64,000 nucleotides of DNA from Oryzias latipes (lineage: Eukaryota; Chordata; Actinopteri; Beloniformes; Adrianichthyidae), in assembly GCF_002234675.1 (NCBI RefSeq), contig NC_019877.2:155001-219000 (forward strand), written 5' to 3'. The first letter of the stretch is position 1. Every line of letters starts with the position of its first letter. The notes under the pieces were generated by a model that saw nothing but the letters and a program-made list of their open reading frames with translations, searched no databases and had not been told where the DNA came from. Shown one piece after another: positions 1 to 11,499 of this stretch. The translations under genes and the position numbers were made by a program.

Positions 1-308
1 CTAGCGCTAGCATTAGCAGTGCTTGCTCCTGCTGCATTCAGCTTCGCTTGAGGCTTGATCGGTAATCCAGTGAGAATTACATTATTCATCCTTACTTGCT
101 GTTCCACATCGTCCAGTCTTTTCTCCAGAATCTCGACCCGGTTTTCTCGCTGCTCGTTTTGAGCCCGAAATCTTCGGAACTCTTCCATCATTTCCCAAAG
201 TGGCGTTAGCTTAGCCGACAATTGTTCCATAAAACTTTTCATCGTTTCTTGAATAATGTCAAGAGTCTTTTTGAGGTCTTCGTATTCCTGGGGTTTCTTC
301 GAGGGCAT
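1..308 (-). pseudogene. LINE ORF1-like coiled-coil fragment (open at window edge)
   Basis: Reading the minus strand from an ATG at 308-306 gives about 102 codons without a stop, running off the window at base 1. The predicted protein starts MPSKKPQEYEDLKKTL and is a heptad-rich charged helix (residues about 5-70). It ends with a stretch around NNVILTGLPI, which resembles the link between coiled coil and RNA-binding domain in ORF1 proteins of non-LTR retrotransposons. The family is not identified. It faces away from the LINE that begins near 370, so it is probably a separate insertion. Function in the host is not expected. Confidence 0.5.
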
Positions 309-412
309 GGTCAGCATTTTTTTTGGGGGAAAATCAACCTTTTAAGTAATTTGAAGATAGTTGTATTCGCAGAGAGGCACGCCACGCGTCCTGCTGTGTA
401 ACCCGGAACCGG

Positions 413-859
413 ATGTTCGAGAGAGACAATGAATCACATGTCATGCCGGCTCAGACGTCGCCCGGCCAAACAAGGTCTGCGTCAGGTGCTGGGGGGCCAG
501 AGCACCCTGATGGAAAGTGGGCTACTGGAACAAGACGGAAATGGACTAGATGTGAGAACAAGGTTCTGTTAGAATGCTACTACTCAAGTAATCCCACCCA
601 GAGGGGATACATGCAGAGAATGTGGAATGAATGGATGCTTCGAAACCCACAATCAAGGCTAACTGCCAAACAACTGGTAGGCCAATGCCCGAACATCCAC
701 AAGCGGCAACTCCTGTCACAACTTGAGATTGAAGCGCTACAATACAATGGCAATACCACGGGAGAGCCAGAACAACAGGTCAGAGAGGAGGCTATACCAC
801 ACTCCCACCCTGAGATTGGGTACACAGCCCCAACAACCACATATACGCTGAGCGACTGA
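413..859 (+). pseudogene. Myb-like N-terminal domain of the R4/Rex6-type LINE
   Basis: The 148 codons begin at a real ATG. They contain a tryptophan-spaced helix-turn-helix pattern (W..CENKVLLECYY, then YMQRMWNEWM) of the kind found at the N-terminus of related LINE proteins, where it helps bind target DNA. The reading frame differs by one base from the downstream reverse transcriptase frame, so a small indel separates them. It is part of the mobile element, not a host gene. Confidence 0.6.
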
Positions 860-1505
860 CCTGAAAGACAAGATCATGTCTAGAATGAACACTAGGCAAC
901 CCCGACACCAGCTACAACGGTTAAATGATGTACCGCCTGAAAGTCTACTGGAAACCGTGAATGAAGCATTGAGGGCAATTCCTACCACAACCATCACAGA
1001 AACCAATGAATTGGTCTATACTCCAGCAGCAGTGATCATTGAGATGCTTGGCTATAAGAGTAGCCATGGGAGAAAACAGTACCCACCATGGAAGCAACGG
1101 TTAGAGGCCAAAATCAAGGCAACTCGGAAGGATGTGAGTAAGCTGACAGAGGCTCAAAGAGGTACAATGAGAAAGCAAGTATCGAAGAGATACAGCTAGA
1201 TGCTTATACCTGAAGCACTGGAAACTGTCAAACAAAGGCTCTTAGCCTTGAGCAGCCGCCTAAAGAGATACACAAGAGACAATGAAGCCAGACGAATAAA
1301 CAGGCTCTTCGCAACTCAACCTGCAAAAGTGTACACTCAGTGGCAGGGTCAAAACAGCCGAGCAGACCCACCAAGGCTGGAAACTGAACAGTACTGGAAA
1401 AGGACATGGGAGAAAGAGGCAGCACAAAAAAGCAATGCCCAGTGGCTGGTCTCTCTGAGAAAATAACATAGCAACCTCCCTAAACAGAATCCAGTAACCA
1501 TCACA

Positions 1506-2663
1506 GTGGCAGACATCCAAGAAAGAGCTTCAGGTATGAAGAACTGGACAGCACCGGGCCCTGACATGATACATGCCTACTGGCTAAAGAAGCTTACCGC
1601 ACTCCACGAGCACCTGGCAGCACAAATGAACAAGCTGCTAAGAGATGGGACTCACCCCAAATGGCTAACGGAAGGGCGAAAGATCCTGATCCAGAAGGAT
1701 CCCTCAAAGGGAACAGTCCCATCCAACTACCGGCCAATAACCTGTCTCTCCACAACATGGAAGCTCATGTCAGGCATCATTACAACCAAGATAAATAGAA
1801 ACATGGATCAATACATGAGCAACACACAGAAGGGCATTGGTAGAGACTCCAGAGGAGCCAAACAGCAACTCCTGGTCAACAGAACAGTCGCTCAAGACTG
1901 CAAGTCACGACACACCAACCTGTGCAAAGCCTGGATTGATTACAAGAAGGCCTATGACTCAATGCCACACACATGGATCACTGAATGTTTGGAGCTGTAC
2001 AACATCAACAGGACTCTAAGAGCCTTCATAGGAAACTCGATGAAGCTGTGGAAAACCACCCTTGAAGCCAATGGGAAGCCACTTGCACAAGTGTCCATCA
2101 AATGTGGGATATACCAAGGTGATGCTCTGTCCCCACTGCTGTTCTGCATAGGTCTGAACCCCCTCAGCCAAATAATCAACAAGACTGGCTATGGATACCG
2201 ACTCAGAAATGGGGCCAACATCAGTCACCTCCTCTACATGGATGACATCAAGCTATATGCTAAGAGCGAGCGTGACATTGACTCCCTGATCCACACAACC
2301 AGGATTTACAGTACTGACATTGGGATGTCATTCAGGCTCGAGAAATGCAGCCGGATGGTGACAAAGAGAGGCAAGGTAGTCCACACAGGAGGGGTCTCAC
2401 TCCCAGAAGGAACAATAGCAGACATCGAGGACAATTACAAGTACCTTGGAATTCTGCAGGCAAATGGCAACCTGGAGCAGGCAACAAGGAAAGCTGCAAC
2501 AGCTAAATACCTCCAACGAGTAAGACAAGTCCTGAGAAGCCATCTCAATGGCAAAAATAAGACCCGGGCAATAAACAGCTACGCACTGCCAGTTATCAGA
2601 TACCCTGCAGGAATAATAAGATGGCCAAAGGAAGAGATACAGACCACGGATGTTAAAACATGA
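1506..2663 (+). pseudogene. Reverse transcriptase domain of the R4/Rex6-type LINE
   Basis: The 385-codon open stretch carries ordered reverse transcriptase motifs: NYRPITCLST, AWIDYKKAYDSM, GIYQGDALSPLLFCIGL, then the catalytic box YMDDIKLYAKS and a thumb segment (EDNYKYLGIL). The YMDD box is intact. The first codon is not a natural start: the same frame continues upstream across the stop at 1464-1466 to 876, and downstream after 2663 to 2894 and 3155. The protein as a whole is therefore broken. Confidence 0.85.
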
Positions 2664-3057
2664 AAGATTCTCACCATGCATGGAGGGTTCCATCCCAAAT
2701 CCAGCACCCTGAGACTGTATGCTAGCCGCAAGGAAGGAGGCCGAGGACTAGTGAGCGTAGAAGCCACTATCCAGGATGAAACATCCAAAATGCATGAGTA
2801 CATCAAGCTCAAGGCCCCAACTGACAGTGTGCTCAGTGAATGTCTCAGGCAATGGAGAGCAGAGGATACAGTGCTGGAGGACAGATCCCCATAGGAGGAC
2901 AAACCCCTGCATGGGATGTACCACCAGACCATAACTGAAGTGGCTGATATCAAGAAGTCCTACCAATGGCTAGAAAGGGCTGGCCTACAGGACAGCACCA
3001 AAGCACTCATCCTGGCAGCCCAGGAACAAGCCCTGAGCACCAGAGCAATAGAGGCTC

Positions 3058-3379
3058 AGATCTACCACACCAGACAAGACCCAAGGTGTAGATCTACCAC
3101 ACCAGACAAGAGCCAAGGTGTAGATCTACCACACCAGACAAGACCCAAGGTGTAGATCTACCACACCAGACAAGAGCCAAGGTGTAGATCTACCACACCA
3201 GACAAGACCCAAGGTGTAGATCTACCACACCAGACAAGACCCAAGGTGTAGATCTACCACACCAGACAAGACCCAAGGTGTAGATCTACCACACCAGACA
3301 AGACCCAAGGTGTAGATCTACCACACCAGACAAGACCCAAGGTGTAGATCTACCACACCAGACAAGACCCAAGGTGTAG
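3058..3379 (+). repeat. 32-bp tandem repeat, 10 copies, inside the LINE
   Basis: A 32-bp unit (containing ctaccacaccagacaag) is repeated ten times with only g/c changes at one site. It is an expansion of the LINE codons for YHTRQDPRCR immediately before the zinc finger. One unit shifts the frame, but nine extra units (288 bp) are a multiple of three, so the zinc-finger frame is regained after the array. Confidence 0.9.
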
Positions 3380-3452
3380 GCTGTGCAAAGAGGCGCCTGA
3401 AACAATCCAGCACATAACTGCAGGATGTAAGAGGCTGGCAGGTAAAGCATAC

Positions 3453-3948
3453 ATGGAGCGCCACAATCAAGTGGCTGGAATAATATACAGGAACATGTAT
3501 GCAGAATATGAACTGGAAACCCCAAGATCAAAATGGGAAACACCTCAGAAGGTGGTAGAGAATGAGAGGGCAAAGACCCTGTGGGACTTCCAGATCCAGA
3601 CTGATAGGATGGTGACGGAGAACCAACCAGACATTGTAGTGGTGGATAAAGAACAGAGGAAAGCCGTTGTGGTGGATGTGGCAGTGCCAAGCGATGGGAA
3701 CATCAGGAAGAAGGAACATGACAAACTGGAGAAATACCAGGGACTCAGAGAAGAACTGGAGAAACAAGGAAAGTGAAGGTGACAGTGGTGCCTGTGGTGA
3801 TTGGAGCACTGGGGGCAGTAACCCCCAAGCTGGAGGAGTGGCTGCAGCAGATACCTGGAAAGACCTCAGACCTCTCAGTCCAGAAAAGCGCAGTGCTAGG
3901 AACAGCTAAGATACTGCTAAGGATCCATAAGCTCCCAGGCATTTGGTA
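3453..3948 (+). pseudogene. Endonuclease C-terminal part of the R4/Rex6-type LINE
   Basis: The open frame at 3453-3776 codes for a segment with KWETPQKVVENERAKTLWDF, then QPDIVVVD and KAVVVDVAVP. This is the PD-(D/E)XK-like arrangement of the restriction-like endonucleases of R2/R4-type LINEs. A frame change near 3774 leads into a conserved-looking tail ending GTAKILLRIHKLPGIW and a TAG near 3946-3948. The frame break and the upstream array make it non-functional. Confidence 0.75.
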
Positions 3949-3970
3949 GAGGACCCGAGCTTGTGTGAGT

Positions 3971-4037
3971 AACCACCTGCAGAGGGTGAGAGGTGCGATA
4001 TATATATATATCGCACCTCTCACCCTCTGCAGGTGGT

Positions 4038-4038
<1 letters not shown>
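3971..4038. repeat. 68-bp perfect palindrome at the LINE 3' end
   Basis: Bases 3971-3998 and 4011-4038 are exact reverse complements (28 bp each) around a 12-bp TA core. The left arm (accacctgcagagggtgag) is the 3' tail of the LINE; a related tail without the inverted copy lies at 4985-5013. The element's end has been copied back on itself. Confidence 0.9.

Positions 4039-4041
<3 letters not shown>

Positions 4042-4090
<49 letters not shown>
4042..4090. repeat. (TA)n microsatellite
   Basis: About 24 uninterrupted TA dinucleotides directly follow the palindrome and end in a short CA-rich stretch. Confidence 0.95.
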
Positions 4091-4093
<3 letters not shown>

Positions 4094-4344
4094 CACACAC
4101 AAATATGGGATATGCACACTAGTGGCCTGGATAGGCTCAGGCAGCCCCGTGACCCTGAAAGTGACAAGACAGATTTAGAAGATGGAATTATATATTTTTT
4201 TATTCTTTAAAAATCAGACAATATGATCTTAGTATATTATTTTTTATTTTGTGTCTTATAGTCGAGGTATACTTATGATAAAAATTACAGGCCTTTCTCA
4301 TCTTTAGAAGTGGGAGAACAGGTGGCTGACCAAATAATTTTTGC

Positions 4345-4747
4345 CCTATTGTGTCATTCATTCATTCATTCATTCATTCATTCATTTTCTTAACCGTTTT
4401 TCCCTTTCGGGGTCACGGGGCTGCTGGAGCCTATCCTGGCCACTTGTGGACGAAGGCAAGGGACACCCTGGAGAGGTTGCCAGTCTGTCGCAGGGTAGAA
4501 TGTCCACAAACACAAACCCATTCACTCTCACCTAGGGACAATTTAGAGTTGCCAATTAACCTATGAAGCATGTTTTTGGATGGTGGGAGGAAGCTGGAGA
4601 CCCGGGAGAGAACCCACGCATGCACGGGGAGAACATGCAAACTCCACACAGAGAGGTCCCCTGTTGATGTAGTTTTTCACGTACCCCAGCTGGGACTTGA
4701 ACTGGAGACCTTCTTGCTGTGAGGCAAGAGCGCTAACCACTGCGCCA

Positions 4748-4837
<90 letters not shown>

Positions 4838-5045
4838 ATATATATATTTATATATATTTTTTTTACGCCGGATGCCCTTCCTGACGCAACCCTCTCTATT
4901 TATCCGGGCTTGGGACCGGCACAGAAGTTACTGGCTTGCAACCCCTGTGGCTAGATTATATATATATATATATATATGGAGGAAAAACCACCCGCGGAGA
5001 GTGAGAGGGGCGTTTTTTTAAATATATATATATATATATATAATT
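4345..5045. repeat. Nested fish interspersed repeats with (TG)n/(TA)n
   Basis: A (CATT)n run at 4356-4386 leads into a common fish dispersed repeat (4390-4748; recognisable parts ggtcacggggctgctggag, gagaacatgcaaactccac, ccttcttgctgtgaggc). It is followed by (TG)n at 4750-4804 and (TA)n to about 4855. A second repeat piece (4864-4955, tacgccggatgcccttcctg) also occurs at 28802-29035. A stray LINE-tail copy lies at 4985-5013, between TA runs. No gene is present. Confidence 0.7.
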
Positions 5046-7010
5046 GTAATTAGAAGTTTATAATTTTGAATTAGAATTATTTATATTTGCTGCTAACATG
5101 AAACTGTAATTTAAATAAAGGTAAATTGAATCTCTGCAAAGGTTTTTCGGGATTTGATTTTTGTCATTTGCTGATTATCTTTTCAGACTGATGGAGTCAG
5201 AAATCCTTCAGCATCTGATGAAGAAGAGTCTTTGAGATGAAGACCAACATGTTTCAGTGATTTCCCTTCCTTCAGACCTGCAACCAGCCGCCATGAGATG
5301 ATGAAGTGCAGCGGGAGCCTGTTCATCTGCAGTCGGAGCTTCCAGATGATATGACCAGAACAGATGCATGTCATGAATCAAAGGTCCAGAACCACCCGGC
5401 TCGCTGATGCGTTCCGCAGGCGCTCGGCCTGCTGGAAGCTCCTGGCAGGGGAACGTCCTCACAGCCCGGACCACACCGCGGCGGCGGCCTCGCCTGAACC
5501 CAGCTCGTGAACGCATCGACCCCACCTGAGACCAAACGGAGCGGCGAGCCAAAACATATCAAAGCATAACTTGAGGCTGGCCCAGCTCAAATTGGAAAAG
5601 CATGAAGGCCTGAAAGAAGGATCACACATGTTTCAGAGTATGTGCAGAGTTTTAATTGATAATAAATTGTGCTTTTGCAGCCCTGCGCCGCACATGAAAG
5701 CAGCTCAAGGTGTTTTTCATTCACATGGGGGGGTAATTGATAGCATTTGTTTGCTTTTTACATATTTGATCCACTTTCCTCAGTTGAACCGTCGATTCTC
5801 CAAAGGCGTCAGAACCTCCTTCACCGTCATGCGACTGAACTCGGGTCCTGAATGAGACGGGGATCTGATCTCCTCATCCAGGTACAGGATTTCCAGAACC
5901 TTCCAGCCCAGAAACAGTTTCTTTACAAAAACAAGCAGCACAAAGACACATGTCTCTGACAGAGTCTCTGTTTGGTTGTTTGGAAGACCCCGACTGTGAT
6001 CCGGTCAAACTAAAACACGTCTGGTGGTTTGAACTTCAGAACTATTGTCCAAACGTGCAGACGTGTGGAAGTTGACTTTTTTAATGTTCATTTGTGTCCA
6101 TACTCCTTTAGTCCGGCTTTAAATTGACGCGTCGCATCTTCATGCTGTCGCTCGCTGACAGAAAATGTTCTAAACATCTGAGCTCAGCAGAAAACTAACA
6201 GGGTCAATCTTTAGTTCCATCTGCATGAACCGCTCTCTGGTTCATTGTTCTGGATCTGCTTTTCTTCAGTTCCTTCCAGGTCAAATCTGCCTGGTCTACC
6301 TGTCACCTGCTTTCACCTTCAGCTCAGCTGCTCCTCGTTTGGCTGACGACCTCCAGGCTACTTAAGTCTGTTTCTCAGAGGCCGTCTGGTTCTTGTCTGC
6401 TGTGATTCTGTCTTGAAGTCCCTCCTGCTGCCTTATTGTTTGGTTCTTTGTGTCACTGGAACCTGGGCCGTTCAGGTTTTACTTTATGGGTTTGATTTAG
6501 TCAACAAAATGAGGATTTTGAACCTGAATGAAGCAAAACGACTTCAACCTAAGTCCATCAGACACTGGAATCCATTAAAAAGGTTTAGAAAATTTCATGA
6601 CGATGTGGATGATGCTGCTTAAATATGACTGAACCACAGAAATGTCAAACTTGTTAAAGTTCATCCTGTCTTTAAGGTTTTCCTGTGATCAAAAACATTT
6701 AAAATATAGCGATTTTACAGCAACTTGATCAAAAATATTTCTAGAGGATTCACAGAAATACTTGTACCCGTTAAAAATCAGCTGTTTTTTGGGTTATTCA
6801 TATTTTTGCATGCAAAAGTTCAGTTTTTGCAGTAATGACTGTAGTGATGAAGAGTTTCTGAATAATTCCCTTTAGTCTGACCCCAAACTGGACGACCAGA
6901 GACCACGGAACGCTTCCTAAAACTGTGAATATATATAGACGGCTGAAGTAACAAATCCAAAATAAAAACAAAATATTTGGCCCAACAGCCTGACCGAGTT
7001 CACAGAAAAT
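5046..7010. other. Intergenic, no convincing gene
   Basis: Only short, non-conserved open frames occur. A CpG-richer patch at 5395-5530 is the only compositional feature. The frame at 6413 begins with TTG, and although its first residues look like a signal peptide, nothing supports it as a gene. Confidence 0.6.
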
Positions 7011-7013
7011 TCA

Positions 7014-7080
7014 ATTTTCAATTCAATTCAATTTTATTTATAAAGCCCAAATTCACAACGGTGGTCTCAATGGGCTTCGG
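7014..7080 (-). mobile_element. 5'-truncated CR1/L2/Rex1-group LINE tail
   Basis: The sequence attcaattcaattttattt followed by ataaagcccaaattcac is the reverse complement of the 3' end of the LINE at about 39650-43891 (there: gggctatacaaataaaattg, then GAATT repeats). Only the last 70 or so bases are present, the usual result of early-stopped reverse transcription. Confidence 0.75.
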
Positions 7081-7907
7081 ATCGGTAATTGGAAAAGGAT
7101 TCACATCTGTTTTTAAAACATAAAATATACACATTTTCTCTTATGTCCATAAAATTTGTGAAGAAACACAAATACGGAGCAGAATTTTGCCAATCTGAAA
7201 CCAAATAATACAGAAAAACATGAAAGTGTGAACTTTTCTTCCTGAAGTCTGAACAGAATCACTAGAGTCTCTGGATTTCTCTGCATCGCGTCTCCAGTCT
7301 GCTCCCTTCAATCTGTCATAAGGTTTTAAATATCTGTTTATTAATGTCTTAGTTTATACGGATGTCAGATAATGAGAATGTAGTTTAATTAAAGTCTCAG
7401 ATTATGAAGATCTACGATTTTAGTCATTTCTGTTCAAAAGATCCCAGATTAAGACAATCTCAGATTTTAAAAATCTCATTGTCTCTTTTTTTTATTTATT
7501 TATTTATTAATTTACACATACATCACTTTTAATTTTATTTTTCTGGTTTTAAATAAAGATTTCATTTTTTGAAGGTCTCAGTTTATGAGGAACTTCATGA
7601 TCATCTCATGCATTCTAAAATAATCTCAGATTATGATGATCTAAATTTATAAAGATAGACTTTTATGCAGATTTCTGTTAATTTTATGTAGAATTCAGAT
7701 TATGAATCTCCATCAGTTTTTGTCTGATGGAGATTTACCTTTTTAATCACAAATATCCGTTCTGGATGGTTTCCTGAGGATTACAGTATTTGAATGAAGA
7801 TGTCGTGTAATAAACAGCGCCAACCTTCTCAGATTTATGGCTTGTCTGCGATCCTGATACTTTATAATTTGTGCATGTCACGTGCGCGCCTGCAGGTTTG
7901 CCCATTA

Positions 7908-7934
7908 CCCCCCCCCCCCCCCCCCCCCCCCCCC
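7908..7934. repeat. Poly-C run
   Basis: A homopolymer of 27 C lies in intergenic DNA, preceded by a CpG-bearing stretch. The length should be treated as uncertain because homopolymers are error-prone. Confidence 0.9.
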
Positions 7935-7989
7935 GACTCACCTGGACAGTTGAGATTAAAGTCTTAAATTGGGTCTAGTTGAGTTTGAG

Positions 7990-8220
7990 TCCGTGTAGCA
8001 GACGTGTTCAGGGTGACCCTGCCTCCACCCAACTGTAGCTGGGATAGGCTCCAGCAACCCCACAACCGTAAAACGGTTCTGAAAAATGACAAATCAGAGA
8101 AATCCACCTCTGAAGCAGGACTTTAGACTGTGGGGGGAAACTGAGGCGCCTGCAGAAAACCCCAAATGTGGGATTTGAACCTTCTCCCTAGGTGACGGTG
8201 CTAACCACTATACCACCATT
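7990..8220. repeat. Fish dispersed repeat fragment
   Basis: The piece gctgggataggctccagc with flanking ccaccc and cacaaccgtaaaacggt is a degenerate form of a very common teleost repeat. The part to about 8215 (gtgggatttgaacc, ctaaccactataccacc) fits the same class. It has no coding content. Confidence 0.5.
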
Positions 8221-8739
8221 ATCATAAAATCTGAAGTGGCATGTTTTTGTCCAGTTTTACTGTCAAACGTGGCGTGATGGGACAAACGTCAGTACGCGGC
8301 GTGGAATCTGGATCTGCAGACTGAGCGGTTTTCTCTCCAGAGCGTCTGCCGCTGCTGCTGCAGAGCCGCCTTCAGCGTCCTGCTGCCTCCTCCTGTGATG
8401 GAACGCCGTCCCGCCCCCTCCGGATTGAAGAAACAGAGTCTCCTCTGGGAGGCGGAACACCCTGGTTGAAGCCCACCAAGGCCTGAGACGCCGGCTGGCA
8501 CGCCATGAAACACTTCCCAGCTTTACGGCTTGGGCTCCGTACCCAATTAGGCAGAGCGAAGCAGATTTACAACGCCACCAGGGCCTGGAGATGGATGGAC
8601 CTGTTTTGAAGTTTTCAGGGATGGAGGGGGGCTGGGAATACGCTATTCCCCAGCCTCTTTTATCACGTCCTGTCAGAGGTCTGCAGGTGGAGCGAGCGCA
8701 GACTCCAGACGGGACGGAGAAGTCCAGAAATGACAGAAG

Positions 8740-9497
8740 AACGTCTGATTGGTTCATTTTATTCTCAAAACAATTATACAAAATAGTTGGATTCATAAAC
8801 AGAAATATGTTTAATAAATATGCCAGGAGGAAGCTGAAAAAAGGTCAGTAGATAGGAAATAATTTACAACCTCGGTGATCTGTTAAAGACCGACTCTGAT
8901 GAAGATGCAGTTCTGAACGTTTGCTGATGATGGAGCGCTTAAAGATTCAAGTTGTTACAAATCAGCAGCAGACGGAAAAATGCCTCCTGAAAGAGATTCA
9001 ATTTGTGACGTAGAAGAGACTCTGGGCGGGGCCACAAGCTCCCTGCTCTAGCTCCGCCCCCTTCTGATCATCCACTGTCAGACAAACCGATCCATGAACG
9101 TCTTTGTTTTCCTGGAATCTGGATCAGAACTGGACGGATGGATGGTTCTCTGATGGCGAGGGGCTGTAAGCTAGTGGGAGAGCTCTCAGTGAGGATGGAG
9201 GGAAAGGGGGGCGGGGTTGCTCTGCGCCAACAGTCCTGCCCTCAACTCAGGTGTTTTCTGAATAACTCCTGCCGCTCTGCAGAAACTGTCCTGGAAAACG
9301 ATACGGGTTTCTGGGTAAAAATGGATCAGAAGGTGATGGGAGTGGGACTCGAACCCGTCACCAACAGGAGCTGCAATCCCAGTTTAGATTCTGTACATAT
9401 TTATAAAGAGGAAATTGGTCCTGACGGTCGTCCACTGTCCTCAGAAACGGGATTCGAACCGTGGACCCCCTCAGAAACATTCTTCCTTGCCGTCTCT
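8740..9497 (-). other. Probable wfikkn2 3' UTR region
   Basis: On the minus strand, the DNA after the wfikkn2 stop has no further coding frame of note. The first AATAAA signal in that direction is at 8763-8758, suggesting a 3' UTR of about 750 nt. Part of it (about 9018-9310) is a dispersed repeat shared with 55205-55500. Confidence 0.4.
9018..9310. repeat. Unnamed dispersed repeat, copy 1
   Basis: This stretch matches 55205-55500 in the same orientation. Shared blocks include gggcggggccacaagctccc, ccatgaacgtctttgttttc, ctggatcagaactggacgga and ctgccgctctgcagaaact, with indels between them. The family is not recognised. Confidence 0.7.
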
Positions 9498-11274
9498 CTA
9501 CTGAGGGCTGCTGGTGATCGCCCGGAGGAGCTCGCAGGCGTTCTTTGACGCCACGTCCTGCAGCCTCCGGAGGCGGCGAGGGCTGGCGGTGCCCATGAAG
9601 CTGTCGGGCTGAAGCACCGCCATGCCGTCGCTGACTTCGCCCATGATGATGAGGAGGCCCTCGGCGGCGGCGCCCGTGATGTTCGGGCACGAGCAGCTCC
9701 AGTCCACATTGAGGAACGTGACCTCCAGGGGCCCCCTCCCAAAAAAGCGCAGACCCATCTTCTCGTCCTTGAAGATCTTGTCGATGGTCACGAGGGCGTG
9801 GCCCGCGTCCTTCTCTTGGCTGACATCCGTCAGGCGGCCGGTGATGACGAAGTCGCTGCGGCAGAAGCTGGGCACCATCTTGGCGCGCGGCGGGCAACTC
9901 TGGCAGGGGGGGGCCTTCTGGTAGGGGCAGCTGTCCTCACAGGCCCGTTTGGACTCAAAGTTGTTGTCGTTTCCGCCGCAGCCGCCGTAGATGAAGGTGT
10001 GACACCCCCGCAGGGCGCTGCTGTACGCCCACCGCGGCTCGTACGCCTTGCAGGGCCCCTGCAGGCTGGGGAGTCCGCAGGGACCCGACGGCTCCGGACC
10101 GCAGCACCGCATGCAGTCCTGGAGGGACTCGAACAGCCGGGGCGGCTCCTGGCTGCTGCAGGAAGTGTAGCTTCGGCACACGTTGGCGTTCGGCTCGTAG
10201 AACCAGCTCACCGTCTCCAGCCCACTCCCACAGTCCTCCTGCGGGATGGGGGGGCTCACACATGCCTCGGGGGGGCAGCGGCTCTGGTTTTTGGACTGCG
10301 GGGGGCTTGGGGCCTCAGCGGGCAGCACGGTGAGGAGGTGGAAGGCCTGGACTGACCCGGAGGGGTTTTGAACCGTGCACCTGTACACCCCCGAGTCGGC
10401 GGGCTGGGCGTTGTAGACCACCAGCTGACCCGCGTTGGTGACCACCATGTTTCCGATCATGTGGTTCCGCCTTAAGGCCACGCCCTGCTCGCGTGGGGGG
10501 GCCTGCTTCTCCCAGGTGACGTCGTGCTGGGGCGGGCCTGTGGCCGCGCACAGGAAGCTGGCCGTGTCCCCCGCATTCACCATCTGATGGGCGGGGCTTC
10601 TGACCACCAGGGGGGGCAGCGGCTCGGTGGGGGGTGGCGGGGGAGTGGTGGTGGGGCCCACAGTGGTCATGCGGAGCAGTGGGTGACCTGCTTTGGGCCA
10701 GGTGAGATGGAAGCGGCAGGAGACCACCGTGAGCGTGACCCCCTTTGAGCACGCTTCCGCGTCCATGTAGCAGCGGTTGTAATACGTCATGCCGTCGGAG
10801 GCGCACGTGAAGCTGGGCTCGCGCCCGCAGCGCTCGCGGCATTTGCAGTGGGGCTGACCGTCCCAGACGTCACACTCGGATCCCTGCTGCGTGCACGTGA
10901 AGCCCGCGCAGCTCGCCTCTTTGGGCGTCATGGACGGGGCCCCCGCCGCGGAGCGCGCGACCACGCAGCTGCGGCCCCCGCACACGTTCTGGCAGCACTT
11001 CTCAGAGGAGTCGCACTCCTGCGGGGGGACACCTTCATCAGACTCCTCATCTTCATCACAACATCAGATGTGCACGAGCCGTAAACCTTAAAATACTCAC
11101 TTGGTCGGACTGACACTCCCGCGTGCACGTGCTCATGGCGTCCACCCACAGGTTGGGGTTCACGTCATTGGGGCAGATGCCCGAGTGCGCGTGGGTCACG
11201 GGCGGCAAACCTGCGGCGCGGAGTTCTGTGAACGCGCGCGCGAGGATACAGAGCCACAGCAGCATCTTCAGCAA
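9498..11274 (-). CDS. wfikkn2: WFIKKN2-like secreted multi-domain protease inhibitor / GDF antagonist (2 exons)
   Basis: Coding exons are 11101-11274 and 9498-11018. The join (donor GTGAGT at 11100, acceptor CCGCAG before 11018) gives 564 residues, close to the usual family length. The order seen is: signal peptide (1 to about 21, MLKMLLWLCILARAF), a WAP four-disulphide core split by the intron (about 28-80), a follistatin/Kazal module (about 95-159), an Ig domain (cysteines near 215 and 272), two Kunitz domains (about 306-364 and 372-422, the second with YGGCGGNDNNF) and a C-terminal NTR domain (about 430-562). Family knowledge: WFIKKN proteins are secreted and bind GDF8/GDF11 and their propeptides. 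The choice of WFIKKN2 over WFIKKN1 rests mainly on abcc3 being the neighbour. The gene is intact and very GC-rich. Confidence 0.9.
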
Positions 11275-11479
11275 GGCGAGTGCGCGCGCCTGAACAGTCC
11301 AGCGGGGGGGGGGAAGGAGTCACGCGCTGGGGTCCGCAGGGCAGCGGGCGCGTGTCAGCGGGTCAGTCAGTGATGCTCGCGCGGAACGGAGCCCGGCCGG
11401 TGCAAAGATGAACGCTGCTGCTCACGCGCCGGGAGAAGCTTTAAGATGAGCGGGGGTGGGGGGAGAGGGGGCACCTGCC

Positions 11480-11490
11480 TTTTAAATAGG
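11480..11490 (-). promoter_or_regulatory. Candidate TATA box of wfikkn2
   Basis: On the minus strand the sequence CCTATTTAAA lies about 205 bases before the wfikkn2 ATG, in a GC-rich setting. A start site some 30 bases further on (near 11450) would leave a 5' UTR of about 175 nt. This is inferred from sequence only. Confidence 0.4.
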
Positions 11491-11499
11491 CGCGCGGGG

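Larger units (their letters stand above)
370..4041 (+). mobile_element. Decayed R4/Dong/Rex6-type non-LTR retrotransposon
   Basis: The order of parts is that of a restriction-like-endonuclease LINE. A Myb-like N-terminal domain (413-859, core RRKWTRCENKVLLECYYSSN) is followed by a spacer, a reverse transcriptase (1506-2663), a CCHC-type zinc finger (CRLCKEAPETIQHITAGC, just after 3378) and an endonuclease domain with a PD...D core (QPDIVVVDKEQRKAVVVDVA, about 3624-3683). It ends with a short C-terminal segment stopping near 3948. The frame changes between 859 and 876 and again near 3774, and stops interrupt it at 1197, 1464, 2661, 2892 and in the repeat at 3058-3379. The copy is dead. The 3' end runs into (TA)n, in line with AT-microsatellite targeting in this group. 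Confidence 0.85.

Noticed and set aside
6413..6622. Small signal-peptide-like frame
   Set aside because: It starts with TTG, has no further support, and lies in repeat-like intergenic DNA.
8263..8796. 177-codon minus-strand frame
   Set aside because: Low-complexity, no recognisable domain and no splice or start support; probably 3' flank of wfikkn2.
9345..9460. Two tRNA B-box-like strings on the minus strand (GGTTCGAGTCC, GGTTCGAATCC)
   Set aside because: The flanking bases do not form a T-arm stem of five pairs, and there is no acceptor or anticodon arm. They lie in the probable wfikkn2 3' UTR.
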